Assembly: GCA_046351395.1 (NCBI GenBank)
Contig: JAXLYP010000014.1
Coordinates: 1-64,000, forward strand
DNA from: CAYYKK01 sp046351395
GTDB taxonomy: Bacteria > Myxococcota_A > Polyangia > Polyangiales > Polyangiaceae
Direction: 5' to 3'
DNA: 64,000 nt
In this document: positions 26,729 through 35,389 of the stretch, in pieces
Numbering within the stretch: the first letter of the stretch is position 1
How the letters are laid out: each line of letters starts with the position of its first letter
Translations under genes and position numbers: made by a program
The notes under the pieces: generated by a model
What the model saw: the letters and a program-made list of their open reading frames with translations, nothing else
What the model was told of the DNA's origin: nothing
The model's database searches: none

Positions 26729-28360
26729 TCACCCGTCCTTCGTCCGCTTCGCCGGGTGCGCGTCCGAGCGTTCCTCTTTCTTGTCGTAGTCGAGGAGGTC
26801 GGTGCGGACGTTGAGACGGAGGAGGCCGCCTTCCTTGAGCTGCTCCTTCGGCTTCAGGTGGTTGTCGCGAATGACGTCGTCCACGTCGATCCCGAAGTCC
26901 CGCGCGACACCGATGAGCGTGTCTCCCGGCACGATGCGGTAGATGACGATCTCGCGCCCCTTCTTCGGGCGGACCTCCTCGTCCGGGTCGAAGCGCGGAG
27001 CGTCCTTGCTCGTGGCCATCGACCCGTCGTCGTCCATGGGATCGCGCATGGGCTTCTTCTTCGTCGGCTTCGGCAGGAACGAGAGGAGGTTCGTGTCGTC
27101 GTCGCCGCCGTCCGCGGGTCGGAACCCGTCGGGGTTCAACAGGTCTACGGGGTCGAGGACGTCCCCGCCCTCGATGCCGTCCTTTGCGTTCCGGATGAGT
27201 CCCGGCAGCGCCGCCACCGTCTGAGACATCGTCTCGGCCGGCACCAGCATCGTGTAGTCGGCCTTCCCCGGCGGCGTCGTCCGCCCGAGGATGTCGGGGT
27301 TCATCTTGCGGATGGTGGACGTGGACACGCCGGCCGCGCGCGCGACCGTCTCGATCGACGTCCCCGGCGGAACGGAGATCTCACCCCCGTCGACCGCCTG
27401 CATGATCTTCACGTCGTCGAAGCCGAAGCGCTCGAGGTTGTTCGCGACGATCGCTGCGGCGACGATCTTCGGGACATACTTGCTCGTCTCGGTGGGGAGC
27501 GCCCCCTGCCGGACGAGCTCGGTGAAGTCGGTCGTCCCGACCTCGTCGATGCGGTTCAAGAGCTGCTCGTAGCCCATGTTGTACGCCGCGAGCGCGAGGT
27601 CCCACTGGCCGAACCGCGTGTAGAGATCGCGCAGGTGGTGCACGGCCGCGAGCGTCTCGACCTTCGCGTTCTTCCTCTGGTCGACGTAGCGGTTTTGGCG
27701 GAGGCCATAGACCGCGCCCGTCGTCGGCATGAACTGCCAGAGGCCGACGGCGCCGGCGGGGGACTTCGCGGTCGGATCGAACCCGCTCTCGATCATCGCC
27801 ACCCAGAGCAGATCCTCGGGGAGGTGGCGCGTGCGAAGCTCGCCCTGGATCATCTCCTGGTACTTGCCGCTCCTCTTCAACCACGTCGCGAACATGTCGC
27901 GACCGCGATCCGACTTCGTGAAGAAGCGGACGTACTTCAGCGTCTGCCGCGTGACGGGGAGGTTGAAATCCGGGAGCTGAAGGCGTGAGATCGCCGCGGT
28001 CTCCGTCGGGTCGAACTCGTCCTCAACCTCCGCGTAGGCGTCGCGCGAGCCTTCGCTGAGATCCTGGACCCGCGCGTACCGCGGCATACGTCGATCGCGA
28101 CGATCCCCCTCCTCTGTGTAGCGCGAGGGCGCGTGGCTGGTCCGGAGCTGGGAGAGCATGTTCGACTCCTCCCCGGCGACCTTCGCTTTCTCTTTCGGCT
28201 GCGGCTTCGCCGCGACCCGTGTCTTCGCGTGGGGTTTCGTTTCCCCCCCGAAGACCGCAGTCTGGACGTGAGCCATGGCGCTCTCGGGAGCCGCCATCCC
28301 CACCCCATAGCCAAACGCCAAAGCCGAGACGAGCGCCGGAACCTTCGCGAGAAGACTCAT
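26729..28360 (-). CDS. MltD-like lytic transglycosylase with LysM
   Basis: A 543-residue protein predicted to cleave peptidoglycan without hydrolysis. The ATG at 28360 starts a signal sequence (MSLLAKVPALVSALAFGYG); an in-frame ATG at 28453 would bury it. The SLT domain has WVAMIESGFDPTAKSPAGAV (catalytic Glu near 191), GLWQFMPTTGAVYGL and LALAAYNMGYEQLLNRI. A LysM-like segment with GTSIETVARAAGV follows near 340, and a clear LysM ends the protein (YRIVPGDTLIGVARDFGIDV). It lies between tssH and the divergent FHA gene. A role in opening the cell wall for the T6SS trans-envelope complex is inferred from position, since TssL here has no wall-binding domain. Confidence 0.87.
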   Translation of the reverse strand: MSLLAKVPALVSALAFGYGVGMAAPESAMAHVQTAVFGGETKPHAKTRVAAKPQPKEKAKVAGEESNMLSQLRTSHAPSRYTEEGDRRDRRMPRYARVQDLSEGSRDAYAEVEDEFDPTETAAISRLQLPDFNLPVTRQTLKYVRFFTKSDRGRDMFATWLKRSGKYQEMIQGELRTRHLPEDLLWVAMIESGFDPTAKSPAGAVGLWQFMPTTGAVYGLRQNRYVDQRKNAKVETLAAVHHLRDLYTRFGQWDLALAAYNMGYEQLLNRIDEVGTTDFTELVRQGALPTETSKYVPKIVAAAIVANNLERFGFDDVKIMQAVDGGEISVPPGTSIETVARAAGVSTSTIRKMNPDILGRTTPPGKADYTMLVPAETMSQTVAALPGLIRNAKDGIEGGDVLDPVDLLNPDGFRPADGGDDDTNLLSFLPKPTKKKPMRDPMDDDGSMATSKDAPRFDPDEEVRPKKGREIVIYRIVPGDTLIGVARDFGIDVDDVIRDNHLKPKEQLKEGGLLRLNVRTDLLDYDKKEERSDAHPAKRTKDG

Positions 28361-28480
28361 TGTCGTGAAGGGTCGTACGATGTAGGCAAACGGGACAAGA
28401 AAGCGGGTGCTGTTTCTCACGAGCTCCAGCGACCAACGCGGACTCCGTCCCACGTCGCGCTTCTGCTACTCTCCAAGACA
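28361..28480. promoter_or_regulatory. Divergent promoter region of the T6SS arms
   Basis: A 120-bp gap separates the divergent starts of the lytic transglycosylase and the FHA gene, so both arms must be transcribed from here. No convincing -35/-10 pair is visible. A TACTCT at 28467-28472 resembles the -10 box proposed for hcp but sits only 8 bases before the FHA start codon. Confidence 0.45.
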
Positions 28481-29779
28481 ATGCCGGTGGCGCTAGTCGC
28501 CCGGGTGTTCGACACCCAGGCCAACCAGAGCTTCGATGTGACGTTCGAGCGCTTTCCCGTCCGCATCGGGCGCAATCAGCTCAACGATCTCCCGATCGAT
28601 CGCCCGTACGTGTCGCAGTTCCACGCCGCGATCGACGTCCGGAACGACCGTCAGATCTTCGTCAAGGATCTCGGGTCCACGAACGGGACGCTGTTCCAAT
28701 CCCAGCGCTTGGCGCGGGAGACGCCCGTCGAGATCACCGCGACGCCGGAGATCACCATCGGCCCGATCGTCATCCGGATCGGCCTCGTCGCGGCCCAGGC
28801 GAAGCCCGCCGTGGCGGACGGAACCGCGGGCCTCCTCGACTTCGGGGAGCACCAGCAACAGCCCGTCGTGTCGCAGCACTTCGGTCGGGTCGCGCCGGGC
28901 GCAGAGGACCCGTACGTGCGCCAGGTCGTCCCCTACGTCGAGGCGTATCGACAAGCCTGGCAGACGGTCTATCGGGTGATCTACGACCACCTGTCGCGCC
29001 TCCCGAACGACGTGCGGACGAACTACCTTCGGCGGCTCGGGCTCGAGCACCCCGCGCTCAGCCTGGAGAGCGACTTCCGCAAGATCGCGCAGTACTACCA
29101 GGTCGACATGCGCGTCTTCACGGAGGCGGGTCCGGGGCAGGCCGCGCTCGCCGCGATCGGGGAGCTCGCGCAGACGCTCGCGCCCGGGCTGAAACCCCCC
29201 GACGACGTCCAGACCGTCCTCGCATTCGCGAAGCGGCTCCGCGACTCCATGGACGTGTTCCTCAAGTGTTTCTGTTCGCTGCGCGACGGCTACCAGGAGT
29301 TCGAGAAGGAGATGCTCGCGCGCGAGAACGTCGCGAGCGATCCCGTGGCGAGCGCGAAGGACGCAAAGGAGCTCGGGAACGTCCTCCTCGGCAACCAGTC
29401 GACCCCGGACACCGCGCGGCAGCTGCACGACATCTTCGTCGAGGTGATGAGCCATCAGGTGGCGCTCCTCAACGGGATCATGGAGGGCGTGAAGCAGCTG
29501 CTCGTGAAGCTCTCGCCGAAGACCATCGAGGCGGAGCTCGAGCGCGCGGGCAAGGGCGGCGGCATGTTCGGCAAGCCGTACGACCGCATGTGGAAGCACT
29601 ACGAGGTCCGCCACGCGGACTACGCGGGCGAAGACAAGGAGACCTTCCTCATCATCTTCGGCCCGCAGTTCTCCCGCGCCTACACGGCGACCGCCGGCGA
29701 GGACTACAAGACCGACAAGTCGAACAAGCTCGGTCGATTCACGATGGCGGGGGGCGTACCGCGCCCCCCGCGCGATTGA
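28481..29779 (+). CDS. T6SS-associated FHA-domain protein (TagH/Fha-like)
   Basis: A 432-residue protein with an N-terminal FHA domain, which binds phosphothreonine peptides. The FHA core is intact: RIGRNQLNDLPI, YVSQFHAAID and VKDLGSTNGTLF. The remaining 300 residues are helical and end with KPYDRMWKHYEVRHADYAGE, like the C-terminal region of T6SS FHA proteins. The ATG at 28481 is the only start that fits the FHA domain. In characterised systems Fha is the phospho-target that turns secretion on and TagF opposes it; both are present here. The cognate kinase is not adjacent; the Ser/Thr kinase at 43117 is the only one in the window. Confidence 0.82.
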   Translation: MPVALVARVFDTQANQSFDVTFERFPVRIGRNQLNDLPIDRPYVSQFHAAIDVRNDRQIFVKDLGSTNGTLFQSQRLARETPVEITATPEITIGPIVIRIGLVAAQAKPAVADGTAGLLDFGEHQQQPVVSQHFGRVAPGAEDPYVRQVVPYVEAYRQAWQTVYRVIYDHLSRLPNDVRTNYLRRLGLEHPALSLESDFRKIAQYYQVDMRVFTEAGPGQAALAAIGELAQTLAPGLKPPDDVQTVLAFAKRLRDSMDVFLKCFCSLRDGYQEFEKEMLARENVASDPVASAKDAKELGNVLLGNQSTPDTARQLHDIFVEVMSHQVALLNGIMEGVKQLLVKLSPKTIEAELERAGKGGGMFGKPYDRMWKHYEVRHADYAGEDKETFLIIFGPQFSRAYTATAGEDYKTDKSNKLGRFTMAGGVPRPPRD

Positions 29780-29861
29780 CTCGAGGCCACGCCGCGGCTC
29801 GATGGGCGACCGCGCGATTAATTTGGCCCGTGACGACACTCGACGTACGCTCCGACCGCAG

Positions 29862-30563
29862 ATGAAAGGTCGGACCAGCTACCTCGTCGCGGGCGCACTC
29901 GCTGCGCTCGGTGCCGTTGTCGTTCCACACGCGGCGCACGCGCAGGCCGTGCCCCCAGTCGTCTCGCGGGACGGCACGTGGGGCATCGTCTCGAGCATCT
30001 CGATGGCGATCGGCGCAGGCACGGTCTCGCTGATGCCTCGGATCTACTACAACGATCCCGAGTCGACGGTCGGGTGGAAGGCGCGTTGGCACGTGTCCCA
30101 GCTCGCGCCCGTCCTCCTGCTCACGACGGCCGCGTTCATGATCGACGGGCCCATCAAGGAAGCGATCCAGAGCACGCGCCCCGGGTGCAGCCTGGACGGG
30201 ACGCTCGTCCGCATCGCCGACTCGGGCTGCGAGACGTTCGGAGGTCCGTCGACGCACTCGTTCGTCTCATGGAGCGCGACCGGCGCCGGCGTCGGCATCT
30301 GGGTCGCCGACACGTTCATCCACTCCGACGGGAACGTCCACGCGGGATCGATCATCGGGAACATCGTCGTCCCCACCGTCGCCGCGGTGCTCACGTCCGT
30401 GGGTCGAGGGATCGAGACGACGGGCAACCAGGCGTTCGAGAACGGTGGACAGATCGGCGCGGGCGTCGCCGTCGGTCTCCCGCTCGGGTTCTTGACTGGT
30501 CTTGCATACGGTGTGCTGGCGAAGCCGAACTGCGGATACGGCAACAACCTCTTCTGCTGGTGA
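29862..30563 (+). CDS. PAP2-like secreted or membrane protein in T6SS arm
   Basis: A 233-residue protein starting at the ATG at 29862, which opens a signal peptide (MKGRTSYLVAGALAALGAVV, cleavage likely after AHA). Two motifs of the PAP2 phosphatase family are present: K-x6-RP (KEAIQSTRP) and PSTHSF in place of PSGHS. The third motif is degenerate: a His in GNVHAGSIIGNIV lacks the usual Asp, and no SR precedes it. Several hydrophobic helices fit a membrane protein. It could be a lipid phosphatase-like envelope protein, active or not. It follows the FHA gene by 82 bases and is followed by a terminator. Confidence 0.55.
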   Translation: MKGRTSYLVAGALAALGAVVVPHAAHAQAVPPVVSRDGTWGIVSSISMAIGAGTVSLMPRIYYNDPESTVGWKARWHVSQLAPVLLLTTAAFMIDGPIKEAIQSTRPGCSLDGTLVRIADSGCETFGGPSTHSFVSWSATGAGVGIWVADTFIHSDGNVHAGSIIGNIVVPTVAAVLTSVGRGIETTGNQAFENGGQIGAGVAVGLPLGFLTGLAYGVLAKPNCGYGNNLFCW

Positions 30564-30588
30564 GCGTTCGCCGCCGCGGATCACCCTT

Positions 30589-30610
30589 CGAGAGCGCTCC
30601 GGCGCTCTCG
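30589..30610 (+). terminator. Rho-independent terminator after PAP2-like gene
   Basis: A perfect 9-bp stem, CGAGAGCGC and GCGCTCTCG, with a TCCG loop is followed by TTCGTTTTG. It starts 25 bases after the stop codon and should end the FHA/PAP2-like transcript. Confidence 0.8.
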
Positions 30611-30694
30611 TTCGTTTTGTGCCGCAGAGACGGCGCGGCCTCCACACGCACCAGAAATTCGCGCCCACGTCGGCGCGCGTGATAAAAATTCAAC

Positions 30695-31606
30695 ATGTCG
30701 AAAGACGTCGCCTTCCGCGGTCTCGCCGTCCTCCTGCTCGGCATCGGCGCCACGGGGTGCCCAGGGGCGGTGCAGCAAGACACGATGGCGGCGACGCGCG
30801 CGGCCGTTCCCGTGTCGGTGTGCCGGACGCAGCTCACCTCACCCGGCGCTGGAGCGTCGAACCGCGTCCGTGAGCTCGACGCGGAGCAGTGGATCGGCGT
30901 CATCGTCCCGGACTTCGATCGCGACAAGGGCCTCGAGCCCACGGCCGTCGACTGCACCGGGAACTACGTCTTCGCGAACGAGTCGCTGCGCGACGGCGCG
31001 ACGCCGCGCGACTGGCCGCTCATCATCGACACGGACGACGTCGCGATGCAGACCGGGCCGAACGGCATGAAGACGATCTGGGTGCGATCGATCCGCTTCG
31101 ACAACGGGGACGAGGGCGGGCCCATCGCGATGGCGCGCGCGTCCGGGGACAGCGCGGACGTGTTCGCCGTCGGCAGCTTCCGCGGGCCCGCGAACTCCAA
31201 GATCACGCCCGCTCGCCTCGGAAACGAGATGATCGTCGTGGCGGAGACGAAAGAGTGCCCGCCCGAGGGCACCGATTGCCGCAAGCGCGCTTACTTCTTC
31301 CTGCCGCGACGGGGTCGATTGATTCAGGCGGCCGTCATCGATCTCGAGCGCACGGCGGTCATCCCCTCGCTCACGGAGCGCGGGTTGTTCACCGAGTACA
31401 AGCTCCGGACGGACGTGACCTACAAGCCCGAAGGCATCCTCCTCCTCGAGCAGCTGCGCGTGCGCATCACGCACACCGACGTTCCGACGCTCGACACCGA
31501 TCGCAAGCTCCGGACGGTGGAGTTCTCGCGCATGCTGAAGGTCGAGCGCGACTCCCTCTTCTCGAGCAACGATCCGCTGTGGGAGCGCGTCGTCGGCCGA
31601 GACTGA
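30695..31606 (+). CDS. Putative lipoprotein of unknown function in T6SS arm
   Basis: A 303-residue protein with a signal and lipobox (GLAVLLLGIGATGC, Cys at about 22). The mature chain is soluble-looking with few cysteines (CRTQLTS, DCTGNYVF, KECPPEGTDCRKR) and no family I recognise. It may be beta-rich. It lies between the PAP2-like gene's terminator and the hcp promoter region, so it is probably transcribed alone. Its place inside the T6SS locus makes an accessory envelope role or an unrelated passenger equally possible. Confidence 0.6.
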   Translation: MSKDVAFRGLAVLLLGIGATGCPGAVQQDTMAATRAAVPVSVCRTQLTSPGAGASNRVRELDAEQWIGVIVPDFDRDKGLEPTAVDCTGNYVFANESLRDGATPRDWPLIIDTDDVAMQTGPNGMKTIWVRSIRFDNGDEGGPIAMARASGDSADVFAVGSFRGPANSKITPARLGNEMIVVAETKECPPEGTDCRKRAYFFLPRRGRLIQAAVIDLERTAVIPSLTERGLFTEYKLRTDVTYKPEGILLLEQLRVRITHTDVPTLDTDRKLRTVEFSRMLKVERDSLFSSNDPLWERVVGRD

Positions 31607-31758
31607 GTTCCGCGGACCAAGTTGCATTTTGCGAGCGCGGCGAGCCGCTCGATTTCGCGATCTACGTCCGAGTCGGGTCGCTTTTCCCCGCAAATCGCAG
31701 CGGAAGCGGCGCGTCATGCGCGTCAAATGCGAAAGTCAACTTTTCTGTTCATTCAGGG

Positions 31759-31786
31759 TTGACGGAACTCTACCGCTGCATACTCT
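31759..31786 (+). promoter_or_regulatory. Candidate housekeeping promoter of hcp
   Basis: The 319-base gap before hcp contains TTGACG at 31759 and TACTCT at 31781, spaced by 16 bases. The -35 overlaps GTTGAC (31758-31763), which pairs with GTCAAC at 31735-31740, a 6-bp dyad with a 17-base spacer that could be an operator. The region around it is noticeably richer in A and T than its surroundings. The rest of the gap, including the 139 bases from the -10 box to the ATG, holds no recognisable gene. Confidence 0.45.
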
Positions 31787-31925
31787 GACTGGGCTTCGGG
31801 GCTCCGGGCCGAAGTGAATCGCTAACCACTCGGAGAATCTTCGCGAAGGTCGTTATTCTGCCAGCGCGCAATCCTGCGTAGACTGAGTCCAGAGGACACG
31901 ATCGGAACGAAGCAAGGCAAATACA

Positions 31926-32429
31926 ATGGCTCTCAATGCGTATCTGGATCTCGAGGCACTCGGCGTTGGCAAGATCGAGGGTTCCGTCACCCAAAAGGGA
32001 CGTGAAAAGAAGATCATGGTCATCGCGGTCAGCCACGAGATCGTGAGCCCGCGTGACCCCGCGAGCGGCTTGCCGACCGGCAAGCGGATGCACAAGCCCT
32101 TCGTCATCACGAAGGAGCTCGATAAGTCGAGCCCCCTCCTCTACAAGACGCTGACGGGCAACCACAACATCAAGACCTGGAAGCTCGAGTTCTGGACGCC
32201 GCAAATCAAGGCTGTCAGCGGGCAGGGCACCGAGGTTCAGCACTTCACCGTGGAGCTCGTGAACGCGAACATCGCGTCGATCCAGTTCCGGATGCTGAAC
32301 AACAAGAACCCCGACCTCATGAAGTACGCTGAGTTCGAGGAGATCGCCTTCACCTACCAGAAGATCACCTGGACGTGGAAGGACGGCGGCATCACGGCGG
32401 ACGACGACTGGGAGTCGCCGGTCGTCTGA
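31926..32429 (+). CDS. hcp: T6SS tube protein Hcp (first copy)
   Basis: A 167-residue Hcp, slightly larger than usual. Hcp hexamers stack into the inner tube that the sheath expels. Family features are AYLDLEALGVGKIEGSVTQK, VIAVSHEIVSPRDPASG, PTGKRMHKPFVITKELDKSS and the C-terminal strand TYQKITWTWKDGGITADDDW. It has its own candidate promoter and a strong terminator directly after it, so it is probably made in large excess over the downstream structural genes. The ribosome site is weak (AAGCAAGG, 8 bases before ATG). Confidence 0.95.
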   Translation: MALNAYLDLEALGVGKIEGSVTQKGREKKIMVIAVSHEIVSPRDPASGLPTGKRMHKPFVITKELDKSSPLLYKTLTGNHNIKTWKLEFWTPQIKAVSGQGTEVQHFTVELVNANIASIQFRMLNNKNPDLMKYAEFEEIAFTYQKITWTWKDGGITADDDWESPVV

Positions 32430-32458
32430 TTCTGAGGTAGCTGAACGCAGCTCGCGGG

Positions 32459-32488
32459 TGGGGCGCTCCGACGATTCGGAGTGCCCCA
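32459..32488 (+). terminator. Terminator between the two hcp genes
   Basis: A 13-bp stem with one G-U pair (TGGGGCGCTCCGA and TCGGAGTGCCCCA, loop CGAT) is followed by TCGCTATTTTG. This is a good intrinsic terminator 29 bases after the first hcp. Partial read-through would give less second hcp, tssE, tssF and tssG than first hcp. Confidence 0.8.
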
Positions 32489-32582
32489 TCGCTATTTTGT
32501 CCGTACGTACTTCCTCCATGCCTTTTGTGGCCCTTGCGGCACGGCGGCACTACCCTACGGAGAACGCTCTCAGAAGCTCCCG

Positions 32583-33074
32583 ATGGCACTCAGTGCATAC
32601 ATGTCACTCACCGCCGCCCGGCAGGGACCGATCGAAGGTTCCGTGACCCAGAAGGGTCGAGAGGGGACGATCGAGGTGATTGCTTTGACGCACGGGATCG
32701 TCGCCCCGCGGGATCCGTCGAGCGGACGGCCCACGGGCAAGCGAATGCACAAGCCCTTCTCGATCACCAAAGCGCTTGATCGCTCCTCGCCGTTTCTGCA
32801 CTTCGTCCTCACGCAGGCCGAAAACCTGAGCAACGTCACGATCGCGTTCTTCCGGCCTTCGCCCCAGGGAAGCGAGAAGTTGGCGTTCACGGTCCGGCTC
32901 CACAACGCGACGATCTGCTCGATTCAGACGAAGCTCCTCAACACCCGAAACCCTCGGAACACCGGCTTCCCCCCCATGGAGGACGTCGCGTTCGCGTACC
33001 AGCGCATCGAGTGGGTGTGGGTGGACGGCTTGCTCTCCGCCGACGACGACTGGGAGGTCGCTCGCGTGGTGTGA
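32583..33074 (+). CDS. T6SS tube protein Hcp (second copy)
   Basis: A 163-residue Hcp paralogue. The ATG at 32583 aligns with that of the first copy (MALSAYMSL against MALNAYLDL). Shared blocks are EGSVTQKGRE, PTGKRMHKPF and ADDDWE; the middle (residues 75-130) is clearly diverged (LTQAENLSNVTIAFFRPSPQ). The copies are therefore an old duplication and may carry different cargo or form mixed tubes. It precedes tssE by 33 bases and lies downstream of the terminator that follows the first hcp. Confidence 0.92.
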   Translation: MALSAYMSLTAARQGPIEGSVTQKGREGTIEVIALTHGIVAPRDPSSGRPTGKRMHKPFSITKALDRSSPFLHFVLTQAENLSNVTIAFFRPSPQGSEKLAFTVRLHNATICSIQTKLLNTRNPRNTGFPPMEDVAFAYQRIEWVWVDGLLSADDDWEVARVV

Positions 33075-33107
33075 CGCCTGGTGCGACGTGATAGCGTCGA
33101 CACTGCA

Positions 33108-33521
33108 ATGCTCATCAAGAAGCTGGAACGCGCGGCCGATCCGACGAACGTCGAGCGGCACACCTGGAAGGCGCAGGACGTCGCGACAGCCGTGGCGGAG
33201 CACCTCCGCCAGATGTTGGCGACCCGGACGGGAAGCTCGCTGACCTGCCCCGATTACGGAGTGCCCGACATCACGCACCTCCTGAACGACATGACTGAGG
33301 CCGTCAAGGAGACGATCCGCGGGGTGAAGCACAGCATCCAGACGTACGAGCCACGCTTGAAGAACGTGCAGGTGCGCCAGCTCACGATCGAGGTGCCCGG
33401 GCAGGTCGGGATGCTCCTCGAGATCTCGGGGCACATCTTGCTCGCGGACGGAAAACGGCAGGCGGTTCGCTTCGCTTCCAACATGGACGAGAAGGGCCAG
33501 ATCACGCTCGACGAGATGTGA
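33108..33521 (+). CDS. tssE: T6SS baseplate protein TssE (gp25-like)
   Basis: A 137-residue gp25-family protein. The ATG at 33108 (MLIKKLERAADP) is preferred to the GTG at 33081 because it gives the normal length. The typical block is LATRTGSSLTCPDYGVPDIT, followed by VKETIRGVKHSIQTYEPRL and VQVRQLTIEVP. TssE initiates sheath polymerisation on the baseplate, together with TssF and TssG encoded next. Confidence 0.92.
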   Translation: MLIKKLERAADPTNVERHTWKAQDVATAVAEHLRQMLATRTGSSLTCPDYGVPDITHLLNDMTEAVKETIRGVKHSIQTYEPRLKNVQVRQLTIEVPGQVGMLLEISGHILLADGKRQAVRFASNMDEKGQITLDEM

Positions 33522-33619
33522 ATCAAGGCTGGCGTACGGTCCGTCGCGCTTGACAGATGCGGGCTGGGCGGGTCGACTGCTGAGCGCGCTTCTCGCCTCT
33601 CCGGAGCCGAAAACCTCGG

Positions 33620-35389
33620 ATGTTCAACAAGTACTACCAGAACGAGCTCGCGTACCTCCGAGACCTGGGCAAAGAGTTCGCCTCCGCGTACCCAGGCATC
33701 AGCCCCATGCTCGCCGAGCGCGGTGGCGATCCGGACGTCGAGCGGTTGCTCGAGGGCGTGGCGTTCCTCACCGCGAAGATTCGCCAGAAGATCGACGACG
33801 AGCTACCCGAGGTCATCCACTCGGTCGCCGCGCTCCTGTTTCCGCACTACGTGCGCCAGGTCCCGTCGACGTCGATCGTGGAGTTCACGCCGCTTCCGAA
33901 CGTCGTGCGTGAGAAGCTGCTCGTGCAGCGAGGCTCCGAGGTCGGCTCCGTGCCCGTCGACGGGGTCTCGTGCAGATTCCGCACGACACAGGACGTCGAG
34001 CTCCTGCCGATGGCCGTGGAGGACGTGCGCGTGGACACGGGGTCGACGCTCAACCAAACCCTGCGGATCGAGATTCGACTGACGGGGGGCGCGAACCTCA
34101 CCGCGCTCAACCTCTCGACGATCCGGTTCTACATCCACGGCGACCGCCGCTTGCAGGACGACACGCGCCTGTGGCTCGGAGAGCACCTCGCCGGGCTCGC
34201 GATCGCTGCGGTCGACGCGAGCGGGAAGGACACCGTCGTCGCCGTGCCGCCGCGCCAGAACCTGAAGCTCGGCGGGTTCGAGGACAACGAGGCGCTCATC
34301 CCCTACCCCGACACGGTCTACCAAGGGTTTCGGCTTCTTCAGGAGTACTTCACGCTCCCGCAGAAGTTCGCGTTCTTCGACTTCAAGGGCTTCGAGCTGA
34401 TCCCGAAGGACAAGATTAACGACCGCTTCGCGCTCCACATCCAGTTCAAGGACTCGTTGCCGCCCAACGTCCGGCTCGCGAAGGAGAACTTCAAGCTCTT
34501 CTGCTCGCCCGTCGTGAACCTCTTCGCGCACCCGACGGATCCCATCAAGCCCGACGTGACGAAGCACGAGTACATCGCGCGGCCGTCGGGCGGGGAGCCG
34601 AACGCCTACGAAATTTACTCGATCGATCAGGTCGTCGGCGTCGCGCGACGGACGAGCCAGCGCGTGCCCATCCCTCCGTTCCTCGCGTTTCAGCACGAGA
34701 TCGATCCGGAGGCGGCGGAGCGCGCGGTGTTCTACCAGCAGCACATCCGCCCGGCCGCGGTCGGCGACGGCGTCGATCTGTTCCTCTCGTTCGGCTCGCC
34801 GCAGGACTCCGCCGTTCTCCCCGATTTCGACGTCGTGAGCATCGACGCGTCGTGCACGAACCGGCGCCTCCCATCGCAGCTCAAAGTCGGTGACCTCCGT
34901 GTCTCCACAGCGACCTCGCCCGCGGTCGCCACCTTCAGCAACGTGACCGGAGTTACCGCCCCGCTCCCCCCACCCATCGGTCGGGAGCTCCAGTGGCGCG
35001 TGCTCTCGCACATGGCGATGACCTACCGCTCGATCTCCGAGCTCGAGGTGTTGAAGGCGACGGTCGACATCTACAACTTCCAGGCGCTCATCGATCGACA
35101 AGCCGCGCGCGCGAACCAGCTGCGCGTCGCCGCGATTCGGAGCGTGGAGGTGCGAGCGACGGACCGACTGTTTCGCGGCGCACCGATTCGCGGCATCGCC
35201 GCTCGGCTCGAGCTCGACGAAGGTGGCTTCTCGAGCGAGGGTGACATGTACTTGTTCTCGAGCGTGCTCAACGAGATGTTCTCGTCGTACGTCGCGCTCA
35301 ACTCGTTCACGCAGCTCAGCGTCACGGGGATGTCCACCCGTGTGGAGTACAAGTGGGAGCCGAAGAACGGCCACCGCTACCTGATCTGA
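33620..35389 (+). CDS. tssF: T6SS baseplate protein TssF (VasA/ImpG)
   Basis: A 589-residue protein beginning with the family signature MFNKYYQNELAYLRDLGKEF, then AYPGISPMLAERGGDPDVER and LLEGVAFLTAKIRQKIDDEL. It forms the baseplate wedge with TssG and TssE. The length is typical. The 98-base gap after tssE carries a TTGACA at 33550 with only a weak partner (TCGACT, 17 bases on), so an internal promoter is possible but unproven. Its last 37 bases overlap tssG. Confidence 0.95.
   Translation: MFNKYYQNELAYLRDLGKEFASAYPGISPMLAERGGDPDVERLLEGVAFLTAKIRQKIDDELPEVIHSVAALLFPHYVRQVPSTSIVEFTPLPNVVREKLLVQRGSEVGSVPVDGVSCRFRTTQDVELLPMAVEDVRVDTGSTLNQTLRIEIRLTGGANLTALNLSTIRFYIHGDRRLQDDTRLWLGEHLAGLAIAAVDASGKDTVVAVPPRQNLKLGGFEDNEALIPYPDTVYQGFRLLQEYFTLPQKFAFFDFKGFELIPKDKINDRFALHIQFKDSLPPNVRLAKENFKLFCSPVVNLFAHPTDPIKPDVTKHEYIARPSGGEPNAYEIYSIDQVVGVARRTSQRVPIPPFLAFQHEIDPEAAERAVFYQQHIRPAAVGDGVDLFLSFGSPQDSAVLPDFDVVSIDASCTNRRLPSQLKVGDLRVSTATSPAVATFSNVTGVTAPLPPPIGRELQWRVLSHMAMTYRSISELEVLKATVDIYNFQALIDRQAARANQLRVAAIRSVEVRATDRLFRGAPIRGIAARLELDEGGFSSEGDMYLFSSVLNEMFSSYVALNSFTQLSVTGMSTRVEYKWEPKNGHRYLI

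Noticed and set aside
23775..26789. Plus-strand reading frame of about 1000 codons opposite tssH
   Set aside because: It is the complement of the tssH codons: rich in Arg, Asp, Glu, Leu and Val with no domain. High GC leaves antisense frames open.
28467..28472. TACTCT as -10 box for the FHA gene
   Set aside because: It lies only 8 bases from the start codon and has no -35 partner at 16-18 bases.
30695..31606. A TssJ-like second lipoprotein
   Set aside because: Apart from the lipobox it shares no block with TssJ and is longer. The clear TssJ is at 22826-23485.
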